Assembly (NCBI GenBank): GCA_036388635.1
Contig: DASVRL010000267.1
Coordinates: forward strand, 1-6,393
From: JALZHR01 sp036388635
Lineage (GTDB): Bacteria > Acidobacteriota > Blastocatellia > Pyrinomonadales > Pyrinomonadaceae
DNA: 6,393 nucleotides
Reading direction: 5' to 3'
How positions within the stretch are numbered: position 1 is the first letter of the stretch; the number at the start of each line of letters is the position of its first letter. Position numbers and translations under genes: made by a program. The notes beneath the pieces are model-generated. The model was not told the DNA's origin, did no database searches, and saw only the letters and a program-made list of their open reading frames with translations. Shown here piece after piece: positions 1 to 6,070 of this stretch.

Positions 1-1889
1 CTGCCGTAAGCCGAGCGCAAAATTTTCAAAGCCTGCCGGTGCAGCGGCTCAGATTGGGCGCGTTTGTCCAAAACCGTCAGGACGTTTCCCACTTTTCCCA
101 TCGTGCGGGCGACTTCCGGGTGATTTTTGCCGGAAATTTCTCGCCGAATCGCTAATTCTTCCTCGTAAAAACGCATCGATTCTTCATATTTCGCCTTTAA
201 CCCGAGCAGATAGCCCAGATCATCGAGCACTTCGGCGACTTCCGCGCTTTTGTTTCCGAGCAATTGGCGGAAGGTTTTGAGCGCTTCGCGATAGAGTGGT
301 TCGGCGCGGTTCATCTCGCCTTTTTCCGCCAGCAGTTTACCGTAATTGTTCAGGCTTTGCGCCGCCTCAAAACTTTTTCTGGGAAAATACGCCAGCCGCG
401 TTTCGAGCGCGGTTTTCAGATGTTTTTCGGCTGGTTCGATCTGCCCGAGACTCAGATAGGTCATCCCGAGCGTGGTTTCCAGATCGGCGGCGATCTCCGG
501 CTGATTGGCAAAATCGGTTTCGAGACTGCGGGCGGCGATTCCCAAAACTTCGGTAACCTTTACGTCTTTACCGACCGAGCGTGGGTTGGCGGAGGCAAGC
601 ATCATTTGCAGAAACTGGTTGATCGTTTCGGCTTTGTCGCGCTGCTGGCGGTCTATCCGGGCTTGCCGTTTGGTCGCAGCTAATCCGCCGACCAGAGCGA
701 CGACTATTCCTGCGCCGGCAGCGACCGCGGCTTTGTGACGCTGAACGAACTTTGAAGCCCGGTAACCGACCGTATCCTGACGGGCAATGACCGGCAGTCC
801 AGCCAGAAAGCGGTTGATGTCGGCGGCAAATTGCTCGACCGATGAATAGCGTCTTTCCGGTTCTTTGCGGATCGCCATCAAAATTATGTTGTCCAGATCG
901 CCGCGAAGCTGCGTGCTGACAGCCATTTGCCAGGTCGTGAATTTTCGGTCGCGAGTTATCACGGAACTTGGTTTGACCGGTTCGGAATCGGTGATTATTT
1001 TGGAGATTTCGACCGGATTTTTGCTTTTTATCTTAAACGGTTTGTGCCCGGTCAAGAGCTCGTAAAGGACGACGCCGAGGCTGTAAATATCGGCGGCGGT
1101 GGTGACGGGCTGTCCGAGAATCTGTTCGGGGCTGGCGTATTCCGGCGTCATCATCTGCGTCGTGTGCCGTTCGAGGGTTTGCGGCGAATCGGGCGTGGTC
1201 AACTTGGCGATGCCGAAATCGAGCAGCTTCGGCGCGCCGCCCGCCGTGACCAGAATGTTCGAAGGTTTGAGATCGCGGTGAATAATCAAATTCTGGTGCG
1301 CGTAGATCACCGCCGAGCAGATTTGCAGAAAAAGCTTCAGCCGTTCGTTGATGGAAAGATGCTTTTCCTCGCAAAACCGGTTGAGCGGCAATCCTTCGAC
1401 GTAATCCATCACCAGATACGGCAAGCCGTCTTCGGTCGCGCCGCCGTCAAGCAGGCGCGTGATATTCGGGTGATCAAGCGCCGCCAAAATCTGGCGCTCG
1501 TGGCGAAAGCGGCGGATGATGTCGTCGGTGTCGAAACCGCGCTTGATGAGCTTGACGGCGACGCGCTTGGTAAAATGTTCGTCGGCGCGCTGTGCCAGGT
1601 AAACCGCGCCCATTCCGCCGCGCCCGATCTGTTTTTCGATCTTATAAGAACCGATTTTTTTTCCCGCCAGCGGAACTTCTTCGGTGAGCAACATCTGCGA
1701 GACGGCGACTGTCGGGTGTTCGATAAAATCTTCGGCTTCCTCATCGGACTTTAAAAGCTCGTTGACCTCATTGATGACCAGCGCGTCGCCCTGCGATTCG
1801 CGGACAATAAAGGCAAGTCTCTCAGAAGGCGGCAGTTCGACCGCCGCATTAAAAATTTCCTTCACCTGCTTCCATTGCTTTTTATCCAT
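1..1889 (-). CDS. Membrane Ser/Thr protein kinase with C-terminal TPR repeats (partial, C-terminus beyond window)
   Basis: Hanks-type (PknB-like) Ser/Thr kinase, likely a transmembrane sensor; 629 residues are visible and the frame is open to the window edge. An N-terminal helical extension (1-78), common in acidobacterial kinases of this kind, precedes the kinase domain (about 82-365). Every catalytic element is present: P-loop GRGGMGAVY (89-97), VAVK Lys113, helix-C Glu131, HRDLKPSN (204-211, Asp206), DFG (224-226) and SPE (253-255). The activation segment is rich in Thr/Ser, and Thr248 (MTPEYASPE) sits at the usual phosphosite. One hydrophobic segment (about 387-405) follows a basic stretch, then about four TPR-like units (about 468-629), probably outside the cytoplasm. 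The ATG at 1889 follows seven T residues and lacks a Shine-Dalgarno; no better start exists before the in-frame TGA of the upstream sigma gene. Kinase activity is well supported; the substrate is inferred to be the neighbouring sigma factor. The family is usually longer, so more TPRs probably lie outside. Confidence 0.93.
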   Translation of the reverse strand, partial: MDKKQWKQVKEIFNAAVELPPSERLAFIVRESQGDALVINEVNELLKSDEEAEDFIEHPTVAVSQMLLTEEVPLAGKKIGSYKIEKQIGRGGMGAVYLAQRADEHFTKRVAVKLIKRGFDTDDIIRRFRHERQILAALDHPNITRLLDGGATEDGLPYLVMDYVEGLPLNRFCEEKHLSINERLKLFLQICSAVIYAHQNLIIHRDLKPSNILVTAGGAPKLLDFGIAKLTTPDSPQTLERHTTQMMTPEYASPEQILGQPVTTAADIYSLGVVLYELLTGHKPFKIKSKNPVEISKIITDSEPVKPSSVITRDRKFTTWQMAVSTQLRGDLDNIILMAIRKEPERRYSSVEQFAADINRFLAGLPVIARQDTVGYRASKFVQRHKAAVAAGAGIVVALVGGLAATKRQARIDRQQRDKAETINQFLQMMLASANPRSVGKDVKVTEVLGIAARSLETDFANQPEIAADLETTLGMTYLSLGQIEPAEKHLKTALETRLAYFPRKSFEAAQSLNNYGKLLAEKGEMNRAEPLYREALKTFRQLLGNKSAEVAEVLDDLGYLLGLKAKYEESMRFYEEELAIRREISGKNHPEVARTMGKVGNVLTVLDKRAQSEPLHRQALKILRSAYG

Positions 1890-1920
1890 AAAAAAACGGA
1901 GAGCGGTCTTTGTAAACGCA

Positions 1921-1941
1921 ACTGACCACTGACTGTTGATT
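1921..1941. repeat. Short heptamer repeat between the sigma and kinase genes
   Basis: ACTGACC, ACTGACT and GTTGATT follow one another at a seven-base period, the third diverged; the last base overlaps the sigma stop codon. It resembles the tandem heptamers found between genes in some bacteria, but two to three copies are little evidence. Confidence 0.3.
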
Positions 1942-2534
1942 CATTGCCCCATTTTTTTAAAAAGCCATGCTTTGGCGATGCGCCACTCGCGTTTCACGGT
2001 GGCGGGCGAGATTTTCAGGACGACGGCGGTTTCTTCGACCGTTAAGCCGCCGAAAAATCTCAATTCGACGATCTTGCATTGCTGTTCGTCGATCGTCGCC
2101 AGTTCGCGCAATGCTTCGTCGAGCAAAAGCACATCGACATCCTTGTCCTTGGAAAAGCTGACGGCTTCGTCGAGCGAAAGTTTCTGCACTACTCCGCCGC
2201 CGCGTTTTTCCCGCATCTGAGCGCGCGCGTGGTCAACCAGAATGTGCCGCATGGTTTGCGAGGCGACGGCGAAAAAATGCGCCCGGTCGTGCCAGTTGAC
2301 GTTTGAAATATCGATCAATTTCAAATACGCCTCGTTGACCAGAGCCGTCGGCTGCAAAGTATGATCCGAGCGCTGGCGGCGCAGGTAGTGCGCGGCGACC
2401 TTGTGAAGCTCGTCGTAAACGAGCGGAATCAGATCGTCCACCGCTTCGCGGTTGCCGCCGCTCCAGGATTTCAGGATGCGGGTAATTTCCGTCGATTGTC
2501 GGCTCTCAGGATTTTGCGCTTGCTGCTCCTCCAA
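1941..2534 (-). CDS. ECF-type RNA polymerase sigma factor (kinase-linked, acidobacterial/planctomycete type)
   Basis: ECF sigma-70 factor that would direct RNA polymerase to specific promoters; 197 residues from the start chosen. It resembles the Sigma70_ECF / TIGR02999-like group: LVYDELHKVAAHYLRR, then LQPTALVNEAYLKL (region 2.1-2.2), HFFAVASQTMRHILVDHAR (2.3-2.4), a linker, and region 4 with helix-turn-helix LTVEETAVVLKISPATVK (about 165-182). There is no ATG near the N-terminus. The frame opens after a TAA at about 2556-2558. TTG codons lie at 2546 and 2534; the second has GGAG (2541-2544) six bases upstream and is preferred, while the first would add four residues (MEFF). The usual acidic patch of region 2.2 is missing and Thr63 stands in it. 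It lies 51 nt upstream of the kinase gene in the same direction, a pairing known for phosphorylation-controlled ECF factors. No anti-sigma gene is seen. The target promoters are unknown. Confidence 0.93.
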   Translation of the reverse strand: MEEQQAQNPESRQSTEITRILKSWSGGNREAVDDLIPLVYDELHKVAAHYLRRQRSDHTLQPTALVNEAYLKLIDISNVNWHDRAHFFAVASQTMRHILVDHARAQMREKRGGGVVQKLSLDEAVSFSKDKDVDVLLLDEALRELATIDEQQCKIVELRFFGGLTVEETAVVLKISPATVKREWRIAKAWLFKKMGQ

Positions 2535-2540
2535 GAAGAA

Positions 2541-2544
2541 CTCC
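2541..2544 (-). promoter_or_regulatory. Shine-Dalgarno deciding the TTG start of the sigma gene
   Basis: GGAG on the minus strand lies six bases upstream of TTG at 2534-2532. The alternative TTG at 2546 has only an A/T-rich leader (AAAACGCATTT) in front of it and no Shine-Dalgarno. This supports the shorter product. Confidence 0.55.
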
Positions 2545-2577
2545 AAAAATGCGTTTTAAATCAGAATTTACGAGACG

Positions 2578-2606
2578 ATTATAAACCGATTTAACAGCGC
2601 TCACAA
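2578..2606 (-). promoter_or_regulatory. Sigma-70-like promoter for the sigma-kinase operon
   Basis: On the minus strand TTGTGA (2606-2601, 4 of 6 to TTGACA) is followed after exactly 17 bases by a perfect TATAAT (2583-2578). The predicted start of transcription near 2571 leaves a leader of about 36 nt before the preferred TTG. It looks like a housekeeping promoter and not an ECF-type autoregulated one. Prediction from sequence only. Confidence 0.6.
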
Positions 2607-2614
2607 TTTTTTTC

Positions 2615-2632
2615 GCCGCTTTGAGCCGCTTT
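2615..2632. promoter_or_regulatory. Tandem 8-bp direct repeat, possible operator
   Basis: GCCGCTTT occurs at 2615-2622 and again at 2625-2632, a 10-bp period, so both copies face the same side of the helix. On the sigma-kinase strand they read AAAGCGGC twice, just upstream of the predicted -35, at about -44 to -61 from the predicted start. That is a typical place for an activator next to polymerase. No binding protein can be named. Confidence 0.3.
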
Positions 2633-2646
2633 ATAAAAAAATATCG

Positions 2647-2675
2647 TTATTAAGGGTAGAAGCGAAAATTATAAT
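2647..2675 (+). promoter_or_regulatory. Sigma-70-like promoter for the secreted propeller gene
   Basis: A perfect TATAAT at 2670-2675 follows a weak -35 (TTATTA, 2647-2652, 3 of 6) with a 17-base spacer. Transcription would begin near 2682, giving a leader of about 44 nt that contains the palindrome TATTTAAATA (2701-2710) just before the ribosome binding site. The poor -35 suggests weak expression or a need for an activator. Confidence 0.5.
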
Positions 2676-2714
2676 TCTGTGATTTCCGGTAGCAACTGCC
2701 TATTTAAATATTTG

Positions 2715-2719
2715 AGGAG
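2715..2719 (+). promoter_or_regulatory. Ribosome binding site of the secreted propeller gene
   Basis: AGGAG is followed by six bases and then ATG at 2726. It fixes that start over the in-frame ATG at 2762 (Met13), which would also remove the only lysine before the hydrophobic core of the signal peptide. Confidence 0.8.
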
Positions 2720-2725
2720 AAGAAA

Positions 2726-5700
2726 ATGTCATATAACCTGAATACAAATTTGCTGAAAACTATGCAAACTTTTTTTGCGACACTTATTTGTTTGGGAATT
2801 TTAATTACTTTGGCGGGGCAAACCGTTAAAGCACAGCAGGAGATTGAGCCAATTGCGGTCACGATGCCCGAGTCGAGCGAAATGGCGGAAACGCCCGGTT
2901 TTATCGACAATACTTTTCGTCCGACGCTGGCGGGCGTCGCCGCTAACATCAGCCGGACACTGGTGCAGCCGGACGGGAAAATTCTGGTCGCAGGGCTGGT
3001 TCATTCCATCAACGGCGCGACCAAAAACGGGATTGCCCGATTTAATCCGGACGGAACGCTCGACACGAAGTTTAATACGAAAAGCGGCGCGAACGGCTCA
3101 ATTTTAGCTCTCGGGCTGCAGTCGGACGGGAAAATCATCATCGGCGGCAATTTCACAAATTACAGTGGTCAGACGGTCGGAAATATCGCGCGGCTTAACC
3201 CGGACGGCAGTTTTGACGTGAACTTTAATCGGTCAACCAGCGTGGCAAATGCGGTCGGCGCGCAGGGCGGCTCGATTAATGAAATATCGGTTCTGCCTGA
3301 TAACAGAATTTATATCGGCGGAAATTTTACCGGTTACAGCGGCACGACAATCTCCCGGCTTGCCAGACTGCACCCGCACGGAAATCTCGACACTTCTTTT
3401 GCTGTTGGAACAGGTGCGAACACCGCGGTTCAGGTTATCAAGCAATACACGGGCGGCAAAATTCTTATTGGCGGAAGTTTCACAAATTATAACGGTACGG
3501 TTATCAATCGTCTGGCGCGCATCAACTCTGACGGCAGCCTCGATACATCTTTCAACATCGGCACGGGGTCCAGCGGAGTGATTCGCTCGATTGTCGTTCA
3601 GCCCGATGATAAAATCCTCGTCGGTGGAACCATCGCCACCTTCAACACTGTTGTCAAAAACGGTATCGCGCGCCTGAACGCGGACGGAAGCGATGATTCC
3701 ACACTCACCGTTTCCGGAACGGGAGCGAATATCCTGGCGATCGCGCGCCAGTCGGACGGCAAGTTAGTGGTCGGCGGCATTTTTCCGGCGATTGCGGGCA
3801 CAACGCGCCAATCAATCGCTCGTCTTAACGCGGACGGCACCTTTGACGCGACATTTGACGCGGGCACGGGTCTCAACACCACCGGCATCCCCATCGGCAC
3901 GGTTAATGATTTGGCTTTGTTAGCCGACGGTTCGGTCGTTCTGGTCGGCGCATTCAATTCATATAACGGAACAAGCCGCAGCGGTATCGCGCGCGCCAAT
4001 ACTAACGGAACGCTCGACGCCGGTTTAGCGCCGACCGCAATGCAAGCCGGAAACATTTACGCAATTTACCGTCAGACGGACGGCAAGGTTTTGATCGGCG
4101 GACAATTCAGCGCGGTCAACGGCACGCCGCGGGCGAATGTTGCCCGGCTTAATGCTGACGGTTCGCTCGATACTTCTTTTAACCCCGGAACGGGAGCAAG
4201 CGGTGGTCTTGTCCAATCTTTTGTGGTTCAAACCGACGGTAAAGTCATTATCGGCGGAGAATTTACTACCTTTAACGGAACGCCCAGTAAAGGCATTGTC
4301 AGAGTCAACGCGGACGGAAGCATCGACACTTCGTTTGTCGTCGGAACCGGTATCGAGGGCGCAGTTCTGACTATCGCCCTTCAAACCGACGGAAAAGTTC
4401 TCGTCGGTGGAGTTTTCCCCACTTATAACTCGGTGGCGGGTAATAATCTTGTCCGTCTGAACACGGACGGAAGTCGCGATACTTCGCTCGTCATCGGCAC
4501 CGGTCCGAATAGTACGGTTAAAAAGATTTTAGTGCAGGCTGACTCGAAAATTCTGGTCGGCGGCGATTTCGCAACTTATAACAGCAGTCCGAAAACGCGT
4601 CTTATGCGGATCAATTCGGACGGCTCGGCTGATGCGTCGTTCGTTACCGGCACTATCAACAGCGGCGTGAACGATTTTGTTTTACAAGCGGACGGTAAAA
4701 TCGCCCTTGTCGGTGGTTTTACAACTATCAACAGTGTGACCAGAAACCGCATCGCTCGGCTCAATTCGGACGGTTCGCTCGACACTTCTTTTGACCCCGG
4801 TGTGAGCGTCGGCGGCGGCAATGTTAATGCAATCGCCGCAACGGCAGATGGCAAATATCTTGTTGGCGGAGCTTTTACTACCAGCGACAGCTTACCGAAA
4901 AACCGTATCGTGCGGGTTAGAGCAAACGGCAGCATTGACCATAAATTCCTATCCGGTTTGGGACCGCTCGGCGCAAGCTCAGTGCAGATTCGCACTATCG
5001 TTCCTTACAACGGCAAATTCCTGATCGGCGGACAGTTTGATACCTACAACACCAGCGCGCGGTCGGGACTAGTGTTGATGTCAAACGCCACCCAAGCGCC
5101 GGTTGATTTTGACGGCGACGGCAAAACCGATTTCGCTATTTTCCGTCATTACGGCGGACTCGGTCCGATGACCTGGTGGATCAATTACAGCAGCACGGGA
5201 AAGCACGTCGGTTTCGATTTCGGCATCTTCACGGTTGATGCGATTCAGCCCGGCGACTATGACGGCGACGGCATGACCGATGTCGCCCTCTGGCGCGCTA
5301 GATCGGCAACCGGCTCGCCCACCGCCTACTACATCATTCTCAGCACGACCAACTCCGTCAAGGGAGTTCCCTTCGGTTTGGACGGCGACCGCCCGATGAC
5401 TGATGACTACGACGGCGACGGCAAACTCGATCTGGCGGTGTGGCGCGAACCGGGTCCGTCGCAAACGGGACAGTCGTATTGGATTTATCAAGCCAGCTCC
5501 AACAATCCGAACGGCGGCTTTACGGTTATTCCTTACGGAATGCGTTACGGGACGCAGCTGGATCAGTGTGATAAGCCTTCTTCGGGCGATTTCGACGGTG
5601 ACGGCAAAGCGGATTTCCGCATTCAGCGACGGGTTGATTTTCTGGGAACTCTCAGCACGCCGGGAGTACTGCACACGCTGACCTCGAAGAACGAGTTTTC

Positions 5701-6070
5701 CTCGGTTCAATTCGGCTGGGCTGGCGATAGAAGTCTTCCGGGCGACTATGACGGCGACGGCAAGACCGACACCGTTTTGGCTCGCGGATTTAACAGCGCG
5801 CCGAGCCAAACCAACTGGTTTCTTCGCTATTCCAGCGGAGCGCCCGATGCGTATATTCAATGGGGCGCGGGCGCGCTCGACTCGCTCGTGCAGGAAGATT
5901 ACGACGGGGACGGAACGACGGACATCGCGGTTTATCGCCGAGCCGGCGAAAATAATTTCTACATTCGCCGTTCTTCCGACCTGACGATGCAGGTCTTTCA
6001 CTGGGGACAGGACAGCCAAACCTGCGGTCCAGCCTGCGATATTCCGTTAGCGGCATACAACAATCGCTAG
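2726..6070 (+). CDS. Secreted delta-60 repeat / FG-GAP (VCBS) calcium-loop repeat protein
   Basis: Exported 1114-residue repeat protein of unknown task; such proteins are thought to fold as beta-propellers that bind partners or polymers outside the cell. A signal peptide (Lys11, hydrophobic 16-31) ends with a likely cleavage after VKA36. A short linker is followed by 14 delta-60 units (about 62-785), each with a QxDGKILVGG-like strand and an NxDGSLDTSF-like strand, mostly 50-52 residues apart. The C-terminal part (about 791-1114) has six calcium loops DxDGDGxxD starting at Asp794, 844, 894, 955, 1007 and 1058, each followed by a strand such as FAIFR, VALWR or IAVYR. The end (DIPLAAYNNR) matches the lead-in to a seventh loop but stops before it. 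No lipobox, transmembrane segment, LPXTG or PEP-CTERM-like tail is visible, so release or non-covalent surface binding is likely. The mature protein has only three cysteines (948, 1100, 1104). It is divergent from the sigma-kinase pair. Family placement is firm; function is not known. Confidence 0.93.
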   Translation: MSYNLNTNLLKTMQTFFATLICLGILITLAGQTVKAQQEIEPIAVTMPESSEMAETPGFIDNTFRPTLAGVAANISRTLVQPDGKILVAGLVHSINGATKNGIARFNPDGTLDTKFNTKSGANGSILALGLQSDGKIIIGGNFTNYSGQTVGNIARLNPDGSFDVNFNRSTSVANAVGAQGGSINEISVLPDNRIYIGGNFTGYSGTTISRLARLHPHGNLDTSFAVGTGANTAVQVIKQYTGGKILIGGSFTNYNGTVINRLARINSDGSLDTSFNIGTGSSGVIRSIVVQPDDKILVGGTIATFNTVVKNGIARLNADGSDDSTLTVSGTGANILAIARQSDGKLVVGGIFPAIAGTTRQSIARLNADGTFDATFDAGTGLNTTGIPIGTVNDLALLADGSVVLVGAFNSYNGTSRSGIARANTNGTLDAGLAPTAMQAGNIYAIYRQTDGKVLIGGQFSAVNGTPRANVARLNADGSLDTSFNPGTGASGGLVQSFVVQTDGKVIIGGEFTTFNGTPSKGIVRVNADGSIDTSFVVGTGIEGAVLTIALQTDGKVLVGGVFPTYNSVAGNNLVRLNTDGSRDTSLVIGTGPNSTVKKILVQADSKILVGGDFATYNSSPKTRLMRINSDGSADASFVTGTINSGVNDFVLQADGKIALVGGFTTINSVTRNRIARLNSDGSLDTSFDPGVSVGGGNVNAIAATADGKYLVGGAFTTSDSLPKNRIVRVRANGSIDHKFLSGLGPLGASSVQIRTIVPYNGKFLIGGQFDTYNTSARSGLVLMSNATQAPVDFDGDGKTDFAIFRHYGGLGPMTWWINYSSTGKHVGFDFGIFTVDAIQPGDYDGDGMTDVALWRARSATGSPTAYYIILSTTNSVKGVPFGLDGDRPMTDDYDGDGKLDLAVWREPGPSQTGQSYWIYQASSNNPNGGFTVIPYGMRYGTQLDQCDKPSSGDFDGDGKADFRIQRRVDFLGTLSTPGVLHTLTSKNEFSSVQFGWAGDRSLPGDYDGDGKTDTVLARGFNSAPSQTNWFLRYSSGAPDAYIQWGAGALDSLVQEDYDGDGTTDIAVYRRAGENNFYIRRSSDLTMQVFHWGQDSQTCGPACDIPLAAYNNR
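2966..5032 (+). repeat. Fourteen delta-60 repeat units inside the coding region
   Basis: The conserved strand begins at residues 81, 132, 190, 241, 292, 342, 399, 450, 502, 553, 604, 654, 706 and 760. Steps are 50-54 residues except 58 and 57 after units 2 and 6, where about seven residues are inserted (around 171-183 and 384-392). Units 7 (LADGSVVLVG), 13 and 14 (YNGKFLIGG) are the most diverged. DNA copies are mostly divergent, but 4157-4188 and 4769-4800 (ends of units 8 and 12) match at 30 of 32 bases. Confidence 0.88.
5105..5938 (+). repeat. Six FG-GAP/VCBS-type calcium-binding loop repeats
   Basis: Six copies of D-[FY]-D-G-D-G-x-x-D are encoded at steps of 50, 50, 61, 52 and 51 residues. 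The Asp positions match the EF-hand-like loops of integrin-alpha type propellers, which bind calcium. All key Asp residues are kept in all six copies. The longer third step contains the SNNPNGG stretch and Cys948. Confidence 0.88.

Noticed and set aside
264..683. Plus-strand 139-codon open frame
   Set aside because: Antisense to the TPR region of the kinase, with no ribosome binding site or recognisable domain.
927..1754. 275-codon open frame on the plus strand opposite the kinase
   Set aside because: The minus strand encodes every kinase motif in one uninterrupted frame; this is an antisense shadow.
2547..2725. ECF-type promoter (GGAAC...CGTC) in front of either gene
   Set aside because: A CGTC occurs near 2574-2577 on the minus strand but no GGAAC-like -35 lies at the needed distance, and none fits on the plus strand.
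2762..2764. Alternative start ATG (Met13) for the propeller protein
   Set aside because: The strong AGGAG serves ATG 2726, and starting at Met13 would lose Lys11 from the signal peptide's basic end.
5081..6019. 312-codon open frame on the minus strand opposite the propeller gene
   Set aside because: It lies wholly antisense to clear calcium-loop repeats; its low-complexity Arg/Ala/Val-rich product mirrors the repetitive sense codons and has no supported start.
2726..6070. CRISPR-like or other non-coding tandem array suggested by the regular repeats
   Set aside because: The period is a multiple of three and conservation follows protein motifs in an open frame, so the repeats are protein repeats.
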